The translations under genes were made by a program, and so were the position numbers. A stretch of 64,000 nucleotides of DNA. Source: Nocardioides sp. BGMRC 2183 (GTDB lineage: Bacteria > Actinomycetota > Actinomycetes > Propionibacteriales > Nocardioidaceae). Below are positions 38,431-46,924 of this stretch, piece after piece. The notes below the pieces were generated by a model that was not told where the DNA came from, did not search any database, and saw nothing but the letters and a program-made list of their open reading frames with translations. Each line of letters begins with the position of its first letter. Position 1 is the stretch's first letter. Where the stretch lies: contig VSSA01000021.1 of assembly GCA_008123405.1 (NCBI GenBank), positions 18,095-82,094 on the forward strand, given 5' to 3'.

Positions 38431-39831
38431 ATGTCGTCAACCCCCCACCCGCCCCCCACCAGGCCGGGCCGGCGCCGCCGTGCTCGCATCGTGGCGGCCG
38501 GCGTCGTGGCCATCACCGCGCTCGGTCTCGGCCTGCTCGCCCTCCCCGACGGGCGCGACACCGGTGACGGGTCGCTCGACCTGAGCGGCAAGAAGCCCGC
38601 CCGCAGCGACGTCACCCTGGTGCAGGCGAACATCCCGATGCGGCTGTCGGTCACCAAGTTCCGCGCCGACCGCGACAAGGTGCTCGCCCAGGTGCCCGAC
38701 GTGATCACCTACAACGAGGTCAGCGGCCGCGATGTCGAGCAATTGGCGCCCGGCGACTATGAGCTCCACCGGGACGGGCGCAACTTCTACACCCGGGCCA
38801 CCGCCGTCGCCTGGCGCTCGGACCTGTGGACCAAGGTCGACTCCGGCACCCGCAAGATCTCCAACTTCCGCAAGATCCCGCCGGGCAAGAAGACCCGCCT
38901 CGGCCTGCGCTTCGTCAACTGGGTCACCCTGGAGTCCAGCGACGGTCGCCGGATGTCGGTGGTCGCTGCCCACCTCGCGCCGCCTCTGCGGATGGGCAAG
39001 GGGAGGGTCGTCGACCTGTCGCGCCCCTCGGTGAAGAAGCTCGGTGCCCTGGTGGAGCAGCTGCTGCCGGCCGGACCGGTCCTGGTCGGCGGCGACTTCA
39101 ACTTCGCTGTCGGCGGTGCGCGCTACCCACGCGACCTGCTGAAGGCGGCGCGACTCACCTCGACGTACGAGGCGCTCGGTGCCTCCTTCCGCACCAAGGG
39201 CCGCTACACCATCGACTTCGCCTTCCTGAGGGGCAAGAAGCAGCTCGCCGCCCAGCAGCACCGCGCGATCAGCCTCAACTCCGACCACAACGGCGTGGTC
39301 GCCGGCTACCGCTGGACCCGCGATGCGCCGAGCACCTCCACGACGATCCGCAACGACCCGTCGGGCGACCCGGCCGAGCGGGAGGCGGTGGCACAGACCG
39401 TCATCGATGCGGTGCGGGCCACGCCCGCCGGCGGCAGCCTCGAGGTGGTGACTGCGGCGCTGAGCCACCGGCGGACCGCCAAGTGGCTGCGACGCGCTGT
39501 GGACCGAGGGGTGCACGTCCGTCTGCTGACACGCAGCCGGACCTTCACCAGCCGCGAGAACGGCCTCGCCGCCCGGATCGCCTCGGTGGGCGACTCGGCA
39601 AGTGAGGTACGACGCTGCGCCCGCGCCTGCCGCACCGCGTACCGCTCCAGTAGCGCGCCCCGGACCCTGCTGATGGCCACCGACGACCAGGGGGTCACGA
39701 TCCAGCGGATCGACGTGAACCGTAATCTGTCCGACGTGATGGTCACCGCACAGTCCCAGGCGACGCTCCACGTCGGTGCCTTCGCCCTCTCTCGGGGGGC
39801 CGCGATCGTCGACGACCTCTGGACTCGCTGA
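38431..39831 (+). CDS. Exonuclease/phosphatase-fold protein with half-PLD tail
   Basis: The 466-residue protein has a membrane helix at about 19-40 and an EEP (endonuclease/exonuclease/phosphatase) domain with N-E-V (about 95-97), VVAAHLAPP, GGDFNF (about 220-225), YTIDFAFL and SDHNGV (about 284-289), so the catalytic residues are present. From about residue 315 the tail reads TVIDAVRATPAGGSLEVVTAA and WLRRAVDRGVHVRLL, the same layout as the first PLD half in the preceding gene, but without a clear H-x-K. It is probably exported and anchored. It is followed two bases later by a sulfotransferase gene. Confidence 0.85.
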   Translation: MSSTPHPPPTRPGRRRRARIVAAGVVAITALGLGLLALPDGRDTGDGSLDLSGKKPARSDVTLVQANIPMRLSVTKFRADRDKVLAQVPDVITYNEVSGRDVEQLAPGDYELHRDGRNFYTRATAVAWRSDLWTKVDSGTRKISNFRKIPPGKKTRLGLRFVNWVTLESSDGRRMSVVAAHLAPPLRMGKGRVVDLSRPSVKKLGALVEQLLPAGPVLVGGDFNFAVGGARYPRDLLKAARLTSTYEALGASFRTKGRYTIDFAFLRGKKQLAAQQHRAISLNSDHNGVVAGYRWTRDAPSTSTTIRNDPSGDPAEREAVAQTVIDAVRATPAGGSLEVVTAALSHRRTAKWLRRAVDRGVHVRLLTRSRTFTSRENGLAARIASVGDSASEVRRCARACRTAYRSSSAPRTLLMATDDQGVTIQRIDVNRNLSDVMVTAQSQATLHVGAFALSRGAAIVDDLWTR

Positions 39832-39833
39832 AC

Positions 39834-40937
39834 ATGGTGGCGCCCCGCCGTCTGTACGTGCATGTCGGACTGCAGAAGACGGGGACGTCGTACCTCCAGG
39901 CGGCCATGCTGGCCAGTCGGCAGGCGCTGACGGAGCAAGGCGTGGATCTCGTGCCGGCAACCAAGCGGGCCTCGTTCGAGCTGATGCTGCAGGTGCGCGA
40001 CCGCTACCACGAGGGACGTGACCCGGAGACGGTGCTGCAGGCGCTGGAACGGTTCGAGCAGGCACTGCTCGACGCGCCGGGTCCCGCGGCGCTGCTGAGC
40101 CAGGAGTCGTTGGCGGCGGCGCGGCGTCCGCAGATCGAGCGGCTGCTCGCCGCCTGCGGTGACCGCGAGGTGCACGTGGTGCTGACCGCGCGCGACCTCG
40201 GGCGGCAGGTCCCGTCCTCGTGGCAGCAGGAGGTGAAGGCCGGCCGCACGGTCTCCTATGCCGACTACCTCGAGGCCCTGCAAGCCTCCCAGCGCGAGGG
40301 CCGCGGCACCCATCCCTGGATCCACCTCGACCCCCCGGCCGTGCTGGCGCGGTGGGCTCGGCACGTGCCGCCGGAGCGGATCCACGTGGTGACGGTGCCG
40401 CCGCGGGGCAGCTCACCGACGCTGCTGCTGGAGCGCTTCTGCAGCGTGCTGGGGTTGGACCCGGCATCGATCACGCCTGAGGAGGACCCGGCCAACACCA
40501 GCATCGGGCGGGTGCAGGCGGAAGTGCTGCGACGTGTCAACCTGGAGTTGCCGGACGACGTCCGTCGCCGCCAGGTCTACGGCGACGTCGGCAAGCGTTG
40601 GTTCGCCGCCCGGATCCTCTCCGCCCAGCAAGGTCCCCCGATCCGCCTCCCCGCGACGCTGCGGCCATGGGCCGAGAGCGTCACGGACCAGCAGATCGCC
40701 ACGCTGGCCGACGCCGGCTACCACGTCGTCGGCGACCTCGATGACCTGCGCTGTGCGCCGGACGCCTTCGAGGAGACCGACTCCACCCCGGACGGGGACG
40801 CGGTCTCGGTTGCTGCAGTGACTGCGCTGGCAGCCATCGTGACCGAGCAGGGCCGGCGTCCTGCGGATCAGCCGACTTCGTTCGCCGAGCCCGACCCTCG
40901 AGCGCCGGCCTCGCGGTGGGCGTTCTGGCGCCGGTGA
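39834..40937 (+). CDS. Sulfotransferase-like protein 2
   Basis: The 367-residue protein has YVHVGLQKTGTSYLQ (Lys15), Glu91 in S-Q-E, and the 3'-phosphate segment TARDLGRQVPSSW with Arg120 and Ser128, so all expected PAPS contacts are present. YHVVGDLDDL is the C-terminal motif. It would be an active cytoplasmic sulfotransferase by these signs. It begins two bases after the exonuclease-like gene, so they are cotranscribed. It is convergent with the glycosyltransferase. Confidence 0.85.
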   Translation: MVAPRRLYVHVGLQKTGTSYLQAAMLASRQALTEQGVDLVPATKRASFELMLQVRDRYHEGRDPETVLQALERFEQALLDAPGPAALLSQESLAAARRPQIERLLAACGDREVHVVLTARDLGRQVPSSWQQEVKAGRTVSYADYLEALQASQREGRGTHPWIHLDPPAVLARWARHVPPERIHVVTVPPRGSSPTLLLERFCSVLGLDPASITPEEDPANTSIGRVQAEVLRRVNLELPDDVRRRQVYGDVGKRWFAARILSAQQGPPIRLPATLRPWAESVTDQQIATLADAGYHVVGDLDDLRCAPDAFEETDSTPDGDAVSVAAVTALAAIVTEQGRRPADQPTSFAEPDPRAPASRWAFWRR

Positions 40938-40948
40938 CTCAGGCGACG

Positions 40949-42025
40949 TCACCGCCGCCAGCGGCTCCGTCGTCGTTCGCCCTCGTCGGGCTGGTCGTCG
41001 CCGCTCCGCGCGCCGTCCTTCGCCCCGTCCTTCACGCTGTCCCGCAGCAGGTACGTCGCCTTCGGCACCTCGCGCAGCTCGCCCGCTCGTTGCTCCAGGT
41101 CGGCGACCTGACGCTCGGTCAGAGGTGGTGTGTCCGAGACATCGGCGAGCGGGTCGCAGTGCACCAGCAGGCCGAGCTCGTCCAGGGTGGTCACGTCGTC
41201 GGCGACGGTCCGCTCGTAGATCTGGCGCAGGTAACGCTCCCGGACGTCGGGGGGGAGGTCGCGTCCGATCAGGGTCTTCAGCGCCTTGGCCACCGGCTGT
41301 CGGGAGGCGCGGTAGCGGGCCGGTCCGGCGGCGGCCAGCGCGGTCCACTTCCGGATGAACTCCTGCTCGGTGGGGGCGTCGTAGTGCAGCACCGCGAAGC
41401 CGGGGTCCTCGGCTGCGGGAAGTCGGCTGGCGTCGGGGGCGACCGCGTCGTGCAAGGTCAGTCCGGCCTCCGCGCCGACCCGGATCGCCGACTTGCCCAT
41501 CACGTGACCGTGGAAATAGGTCTGGTTGGACGGCTCGTCCAGGAGTCCCAGCACCTGGAGCAGCGTGAGATCGGCATCATCGAGCAGCTCCTTGAAGAGC
41601 GTCGATCGCTCCTCGACGCCGATCCGTGCCACCGCCTCCAGCGGACGCATCCGCACTGCACTGACCTCCGGGGGCACGGTCGCCAGCGCAGCGGGGTCGA
41701 GGCGAGCGACCTCGTCGCCGTCGACGTGGGCAAGCCAGGTCGCCCACCCCAGCGGTGCGAGGAGGTCGTGGGCCCAGTTCGCATTGATCCGTTGACGGTG
41801 ATTGAGGTTCGCCGGACGTTCGCCGTGCCACCAACCGGCACCGCCGGCACGGATGCAGGTCACCTGCGGATGCGCGGTCAGGTACCGCTCGACCTCGGCC
41901 TGACCGTCCTCGGCGGGCGCGTCGAGGAAGACCACCAGGTGGCCGACACCGGAGGCCAGGTTGGCCTCGACGAAGAACCGGACGTTGGCCGCGGAGTCCT
42001 TGATCGTGGAGGCCGTGACCAGCAT
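40949..42025 (-). CDS. Glycosyltransferase, GT2-like fold
   Basis: The 358-residue protein begins MLVTASTIKDSAANVRFFVE, typical of the Glyco_tranf_2_4 type, and has a D-x-D-like H-V-D-G-D-E (102-105) at the metal and nucleotide-sugar site, and NANWAHDLLAPLGWATWL. It has no membrane helix. It probably adds a sugar in the cytoplasm to a surface glycan; donor and acceptor are unknown. It is convergent with the sulfotransferase and divergent from the acyl-CoA dehydrogenase. The C-terminus is a basic low-complexity tail. Confidence 0.8.
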   Translation of the reverse strand: MLVTASTIKDSAANVRFFVEANLASGVGHLVVFLDAPAEDGQAEVERYLTAHPQVTCIRAGGAGWWHGERPANLNHRQRINANWAHDLLAPLGWATWLAHVDGDEVARLDPAALATVPPEVSAVRMRPLEAVARIGVEERSTLFKELLDDADLTLLQVLGLLDEPSNQTYFHGHVMGKSAIRVGAEAGLTLHDAVAPDASRLPAAEDPGFAVLHYDAPTEQEFIRKWTALAAAGPARYRASRQPVAKALKTLIGRDLPPDVRERYLRQIYERTVADDVTTLDELGLLVHCDPLADVSDTPPLTERQVADLEQRAGELREVPKATYLLRDSVKDGAKDGARSGDDQPDEGERRRSRWRR

Positions 42026-42115
42026 GGAGGCAGGCTACCGGCCGACGTACGTGCCTCCGGTCACAGGCTCGCAGGTTCCCGGCTGAGACTGGATCCGCGC
42101 TAAGTGACCGGCCGG

Positions 42116-42121
42116 TAGAGT
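42116..42121 (+). promoter_or_regulatory. -10 box (TAGAGT) of the acyl-CoA dehydrogenase gene
   Basis: TAGAGT predicts a leader of about 25 bases with AAGGAGAG (42140-42147) just before the ATG at 42153. The gap 42026-42152 holds nothing else recognised, and no AACnnGTT core. Confidence 0.5.
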
Positions 42122-42152
42122 CGGCGCGGTTCGCCAGCAGAAGGAGAGGCCC

Positions 42153-43343
42153 ATGGCACGCCTGTGTGAGACCGACGGACTGAGTGAGGACCAGCAAGAG
42201 ATCCTCAAGGCCGTCCGCGTCTTCGTGAACGAGCAGATCATCCCGGTGGCCCAGGAGCTGGAGCACGCCGATGAGTACCCGACCGAGATCGTGGAGGGGC
42301 TCAAGGAGCTCGGTGTCTTCGGTCTGATGATCCCTGAGGAGTACGGCGGGCTGGGGGAGTCGCTGCTGACCTACGCGTTGTGCGTGGAGGAGATCGCCCG
42401 CGGCTGGATGAGCGTCTCGGGAGTGATCAACACCCACTTCATCGTCGCCTACATGCTGATGCAGCACGGCACGGACGAGCAGAAGCAGAAGTATCTGCCG
42501 CGGATGGCCACCGGCGAGGTCCGTGGTGCGTTCTCGATGTCCGAGCCCGGGCTCGGGTCGGATGTGTCGGCGGTGTCGACCAAGGCGACCAAGACCGACG
42601 AGGGCTACTCGATCACCGGTCAGAAGATGTGGCTGACCAACGGTGCCTCCTCGACGCTGGTCGCGTTGCTGTGCAAGACCGACGAGGGCGCCGACTCGGT
42701 CTACCGCAACATGACCACGTTCCTGGTCGAGAAGGAGGCCGGGTTCGGCCAGACCGCCCAGGGCGTCACGGTGCCGGGCAAGATCGACAAGATGGGCTAC
42801 AAGGGCGTCGAGACGACCGAGCTCATCCTCGAGGGGCACCAGATCGGTGCCGACCAGATCCTGGGCGGGGAGCCGGGTAAGGGCTTCTTCCAGATGATGG
42901 ACGGGGTCGAGGTCGGTCGGGTCAACGTCGCGGCCCGTGCCTGCGGCCTGGCCTGGCGTGGGTTCGAGCTCGGCATCGCCTACTCCCAGCAGCGCAAGAC
43001 CTTCGGCAAGCAGATCGCCGACCACCAGGCGGTGCTGTTCCGGCTGGCCGACATGGCCACCAAGGTCGAGACCGCGCACACGATGATGGTCCGCGCGGCC
43101 CGGATGAAGGACACCGGCCGGCGCCTCGACGTGGAGGCCGGGATGGCCAAGATGGTCGCTTCCGAGTACGCCAACGAGGTCGTCGAGGACTCCTTCCGGA
43201 TCCACGGCGGCTACGGCTACTCCAAGGAGTACGAGATCGAGCGGCTGATGCGCGAGGTCAAGTTCATGCTCATCGGCGAAGGCACCAGCGACATCCAGAA
43301 GATGATCATCGGCCGCCAACTCCTCAAGGAGTACAAGGCCTGA
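42153..43343 (+). CDS. Acyl-CoA dehydrogenase
   Basis: The 396-residue FAD enzyme has the family segments GAFSMSEPGLGSDVS (about 127-141), KMWLTNGA, FGKQIADHQAV and the C-terminal RIHGGYGYSKEYEIERLMRE, whose Glu in Y-E-I-E-R is the catalytic base position. It oxidises acyl-CoA to enoyl-CoA in the cytoplasm and passes electrons to ETF. A position within a glycan cluster is unexpected. Specificity is not shown by sequence. A strong two-way hairpin follows. Confidence 0.94.
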   Translation: MARLCETDGLSEDQQEILKAVRVFVNEQIIPVAQELEHADEYPTEIVEGLKELGVFGLMIPEEYGGLGESLLTYALCVEEIARGWMSVSGVINTHFIVAYMLMQHGTDEQKQKYLPRMATGEVRGAFSMSEPGLGSDVSAVSTKATKTDEGYSITGQKMWLTNGASSTLVALLCKTDEGADSVYRNMTTFLVEKEAGFGQTAQGVTVPGKIDKMGYKGVETTELILEGHQIGADQILGGEPGKGFFQMMDGVEVGRVNVAARACGLAWRGFELGIAYSQQRKTFGKQIADHQAVLFRLADMATKVETAHTMMVRAARMKDTGRRLDVEAGMAKMVASEYANEVVEDSFRIHGGYGYSKEYEIERLMREVKFMLIGEGTSDIQKMIIGRQLLKEYKA

Positions 43344-43353
43344 TCGGACCGCA

Positions 43354-43401
43354 TAGAGATCCCGCGGAGCGCCGGCTGCGCGCCGCCCCGCGGGATCTCT
43401 A
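43354..43401. terminator. Perfect 14-base-arm hairpin between convergent genes
   Basis: TAGAGATCCCGCGG (43354-43367) pairs with CCGCGGGATCTCTA (43388-43401) over a GC-rich loop of 20. The right arm contains the TAG stop of the glycosyltransferase. It probably ends transcription from both sides. Confidence 0.75.
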
Positions 43402-44619
43402 GCGGCGCTGCCACCAGCGGCGCCGCGGGGTGACCGCCTCGAAGAGCTCCTCCCAACGGTCCACCACCGGACCGACCGCATAGCCCGACGCGGTGCCCTG
43501 CGCCTGCGACCCCAAGCGGAGCCGCAGGGCACGGTCGTCCATCAGGTCGGCCAGCGCCGTGCCCAGGGCGGCCGTGTCGGCCAGCGGCACCAGGCGGCCG
43601 TTGCGGTCGTCGTCGATCAGCTGGCGCGGGCCCTCGGGACAGTCGAAGCTGACCGGCGGAACCCCCAGCGACATCGCCTCGAGCAGGATCATCGGCAGCC
43701 CCTCGAACCGCGAGGACATCGCGTAGATCGAGGAGTCCGAGAGCACCCGCTCCATCTCCGTGGTCAGGCCGCGCAGCCGGACCCGCTCGCCGATGTTCAG
43801 CTCGTCGATGCGGCGCTGCAGCTCGGACTCCAAGCGGCCCTCGCCGTAGATGTCCAGACGCCACTCGGGGTGACTGGTGGCCAACGGGAGCCAGGCTTCG
43901 ATGAGCATGTCGAAGCCCTTCTGGTGCTCCAGCCGTCCCGCGGCGACCACCACCGGCTCGGTCAGTGGCGCCGGCGCTCCGACGTCGAACGGCGTCGGGT
44001 TCGCCACCACGTCCAGAATCGTGTCGGTCGGCTCCAGCACCTTGCGCCACTTGTCCAGCTCGGCGTCGGTCAGGGTGAGGAACGCACCCAGGCGATGCTC
44101 GGCGTCCGGCGCCACCAGTGCCCGCATCTCCTCGCGCATCGCGCCGCTGCGCGCGGTGATGGAGAGGTGCTCCTGGTGGATCACGCCGACGCCCGGGCCG
44201 GTCCACCGGGTGGCCGCTACCGCCAGCTCGGGACGGGTGGTGATCACCACTCCGGAGCGCTGCCGGCCGAGGATCTCCTCGAGGCGCTGGTCGACCAGCG
44301 CGCTGAACGCCGGGTGCGCGGCGGCGCTCAGCGTCGACTTGGTCCGGTCGGCCTTGCGCTGCACCGGGTCGGCACCTGGGTCACGTCGCGGCCGTTTCAC
44401 GCTCCGCTCGGGGTCCTCGGCATCGAAGAGGTCGAAGACCGCGGTGGCGCGGATCGAAGGGTGCAGTTCGAAGTACGGCGTGGGACGGCTCCGCGAGATC
44501 GTCACCAGCTCCACCTCGTGCCCCCGGGCCGCACACTCGTTCGCCACGGTGAAGACGGTGCGGGGGATGCCGCCGACCCCGTAGGCGAAGGGGACCATGA
44601 AGGTGAGCCGGTGACGCAC
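43399..44619 (-). CDS. Glycosyltransferase family 4
   Basis: The 406-residue protein has a GT-B fold: an N-terminal acceptor domain starting LTFMVPFAYGVGGIPRTVF and a C-terminal donor domain with VVVAAGRLEHQKGFDMLIEA and RFEGLPMILLEAMSLGVPP, the E-x7-E motif. It has no membrane helix. It adds a sugar from an activated donor to a lipid-linked or protein acceptor; the sugar is unknown. The GTG at 44619 is chosen because upstream residues look non-coding; an ATG at 44598 is an alternative. It is divergent from sulfotransferase 3. Confidence 0.9.
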   Translation of the reverse strand: MRHRLTFMVPFAYGVGGIPRTVFTVANECAARGHEVELVTISRSRPTPYFELHPSIRATAVFDLFDAEDPERSVKRPRRDPGADPVQRKADRTKSTLSAAAHPAFSALVDQRLEEILGRQRSGVVITTRPELAVAATRWTGPGVGVIHQEHLSITARSGAMREEMRALVAPDAEHRLGAFLTLTDAELDKWRKVLEPTDTILDVVANPTPFDVGAPAPLTEPVVVAAGRLEHQKGFDMLIEAWLPLATSHPEWRLDIYGEGRLESELQRRIDELNIGERVRLRGLTTEMERVLSDSSIYAMSSRFEGLPMILLEAMSLGVPPVSFDCPEGPRQLIDDDRNGRLVPLADTAALGTALADLMDDRALRLRLGSQAQGTASGYAVGPVVDRWEELFEAVTPRRRWWQRR

Positions 44620-44691
44620 GGCCGCGGACTCTACCGGACCTCGGCGGCCATCACGTCGTCGCCACGTGGTCGCCACCCAGAGCCGGATCCG

Positions 44692-44697
44692 TAGGGT
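44692..44697 (+). promoter_or_regulatory. -10 box (TAGGGT) of sulfotransferase 3, leaderless
   Basis: TAGGGT lies six bases before the ATG at 44704. The gap between the two divergent starts is 84 bases. Confidence 0.55.
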
Positions 44698-44703
44698 GGG
44701 GGC

Positions 44704-45744
44704 ATGGCCGAGCGGGTACTCCTCCACATCGGCGCGCCCAAGTCGGGGACCACCTACCTGCAGTCACTGCTGTGGAGCAACCGCTCCGAGCTGCGTCGTC
44801 GTGGCCTCTTCTTCCCGGGCAAGCGCCCCTTCGACCAGAACCGTGCCTCGATCGAGGTGCGTGCCGGTCGCCACCTGCGCGGCGAGGCCGACGTGTGGTC
44901 CCGGTTCGTGCGCCGCGCGGACGACGTGGAGGCCGACGTCGTACTGAGCAACGAGTGGTACGTCGAGGCGACCCCGGAACAGATCGCCGGCATCGTCGAC
45001 GATGTCGGCGCCGAGCGGCTGCAGGTGGTCTTCACCGCCCGCGACTTCGTGGCCCAGGTGCCTGCCGGCTGGCAGGAGGAGCTCAAGCTCGGCTCCGGCG
45101 GCTCCTTGGACGACTTCGTGGCCGGGTTGGACCGGCCGGGACGGAAGTGGAGCTGGGCGGTCTTCGACCCGGCGCTGGCGCTGCGGCCCTGGGCGGAGCA
45201 CCTTCCGGCCGAGCGGATCCATGTGGTCACGGTCCCCCCGCGCGGGAGCGAGCCCGGTCTGCTGCTGCGCCGCTTCCTCGGTCTGCTCGGTGTCGATCCC
45301 GCGGGTCTCGAGACCGACGTCGCCACGGCGAACGAGTCCCTCGGCGTCGAGTCCGCCCGGCTGCTGCAGGAGATCGGTCCCGCACTGCTCGAGGCCACCG
45401 ACCCCGGCTCGACGCCGTGGAACGAGCGGTATCAGTGGTTGCGCAACCGGATCGCGCACCAGGTCCTGGTGCCGCTGGGCGGCCGGCCGATCGGCCTGCA
45501 CGCCGAGACGGTCGAACGGTTGCAGGACCGGGCACGCCGCAGCGTGGCCGCGGTGCAGGAGAGCGGCTACCACCTGGTCGGCGATACCGCCGACCTGCTC
45601 GACGGCGAGCCCCGGGCCGGCAGCGTCCCGCCCGAGGACGTCGACCCTGCCGACGTCGTGGAGCGGGCCGGTGCGGTGAGCGCCGCGCTGCTGCGGCTGG
45701 CCCGCGAGGCACTGGCGGCAGCGCCGCCCACCGGCCCGGAATGA
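44704..45744 (+). CDS. Sulfotransferase-like protein 3
   Basis: The 346-residue protein has LHIGAPKSGTTYLQ (Lys13), Glu84 in S-N-E, and TARDFVAQVPAGW with Arg113. The position eight residues on is Ala121 and the next is Gly122, so neither position has the Ser found in active relatives. YHLVGDTADL is the C-terminal motif. It may bind PAPS poorly or use another donor. It is the first of three tandem copies; the next starts 4 bases after its stop. Confidence 0.82.
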   Translation: MAERVLLHIGAPKSGTTYLQSLLWSNRSELRRRGLFFPGKRPFDQNRASIEVRAGRHLRGEADVWSRFVRRADDVEADVVLSNEWYVEATPEQIAGIVDDVGAERLQVVFTARDFVAQVPAGWQEELKLGSGGSLDDFVAGLDRPGRKWSWAVFDPALALRPWAEHLPAERIHVVTVPPRGSEPGLLLRRFLGLLGVDPAGLETDVATANESLGVESARLLQEIGPALLEATDPGSTPWNERYQWLRNRIAHQVLVPLGGRPIGLHAETVERLQDRARRSVAAVQESGYHLVGDTADLLDGEPRAGSVPPEDVDPADVVERAGAVSAALLRLAREALAAAPPTGPE

Positions 45745-45748
45745 GAGG

Positions 45749-46924
45749 ATGACGCGCGTGGCTCGAACCGTGCTTCCCAAGGTCTTCCTGCACATCGGAA
45801 CCCGCAAGAGCGGGACGTCGTACCTGCAGCTGGCGTTGCGGAACTCGATCGAGGCCCTGGACGACCAGGGCCTCGCGCTGATGTTCCGCACCCGTGAGGC
45901 CAACGTACGACGCCAGCTCACTCCGTTGCGGGAGCTGGTCTCGACCGGCGATGCCACCGCAGTGGACGAGGCGATGGCATGGACCGCCGAGCGGGTGCGC
46001 GCCAAGCCCGACCACCGTCACCTGATCACGCTCGAGGACCTCGCCGAGCTGCCGGACTCCGCGATCGCAGCGATGATCGGTGGTCTCTCCGACTTCGACG
46101 TCGAGGTCGTGCTCACTGCCCGGCACTGGGGTCTGACCCTGCCCTCGGAGTGGCAACAGTGCGTCAAGGAGCGCCACACCGGCACCTACCGCGACTTCAT
46201 CGAGGACGTCCGCGCCCGCTCGGGCGAGACGGCCCAGCGGTTCCTGGCCCGCCAGCACGTCCCGCAGATCGTGGAGCGTTGGGGGGCGCACGCGCCGGTG
46301 AGCGTGATCGCGGTCCCGCCGTCGAGCCGCACCGAGGGCACCCTGGTCGAACTCTTCTCCGACCTCGTCGGCATCGACCCCGGCAGCTTGGTCACCCCGA
46401 AGTCGACGGTCAACCAGTCGCTCACCCTGGTTCAGGCCGAGATGCTGCGCCGCGTCAACATCGCGCTCGGAGATCGGCTGCCCGAGCCCGCACACAGCTA
46501 TCGGGTCGGCATGCGGGAGTGGCTCACCCGGCGCAGCCTGATGAAGCACCGGGGCTCCTCGATCCGCCTGCCCGAGGAGTACCTGGGCTGGGCCCAGCAG
46601 GAGAGCCTGGCTCAGCTCGACGCGCTGCGGGCCGGTCCGGCGCGGCTGCTCGGCGTCGCCGAGGACCTGGTTGCCTCAGCCGACCTGGCCACTGGCCCGG
46701 ACACCGTCTCCGACACCGAGCTCGCCGAGATCGCGACCCTGACCCTCGCCGATCTCGCCGCCGACCGGTGGCGCGAGGTCGAGGAGCAGCGGGCCAAGCA
46801 ACGTGGCGGGACGCGCCGTACCAAGCCGCAGGTGCCGCCACCGCCGGCTCCGGCGACCCGACTGCGCACCCGGATCGGCCGCACCCGCGCGGGCCGGGTG
46901 GCACGGCGATGGTTGCGCCGGTGA
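45749..46924 (+). CDS. Sulfotransferase-like protein 4
   Basis: The 391-residue protein has LHIGTRKSGTSYLQ (Lys20), Glu96 in T-L-E, and TARHWGLTLPSEW with Arg125 and Ser133. It is longer than copies 1-3 because of an Arg- and Pro-rich C-terminal extension (about 355-391) that is probably disordered. ARLLGVAEDL stands in place of the usual GD motif. It ends in a GTGA overlap with copy 5, so it is translationally coupled. Confidence 0.82.
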   Translation: MTRVARTVLPKVFLHIGTRKSGTSYLQLALRNSIEALDDQGLALMFRTREANVRRQLTPLRELVSTGDATAVDEAMAWTAERVRAKPDHRHLITLEDLAELPDSAIAAMIGGLSDFDVEVVLTARHWGLTLPSEWQQCVKERHTGTYRDFIEDVRARSGETAQRFLARQHVPQIVERWGAHAPVSVIAVPPSSRTEGTLVELFSDLVGIDPGSLVTPKSTVNQSLTLVQAEMLRRVNIALGDRLPEPAHSYRVGMREWLTRRSLMKHRGSSIRLPEEYLGWAQQESLAQLDALRAGPARLLGVAEDLVASADLATGPDTVSDTELAEIATLTLADLAADRWREVEEQRAKQRGGTRRTKPQVPPPPAPATRLRTRIGRTRAGRVARRWLRR

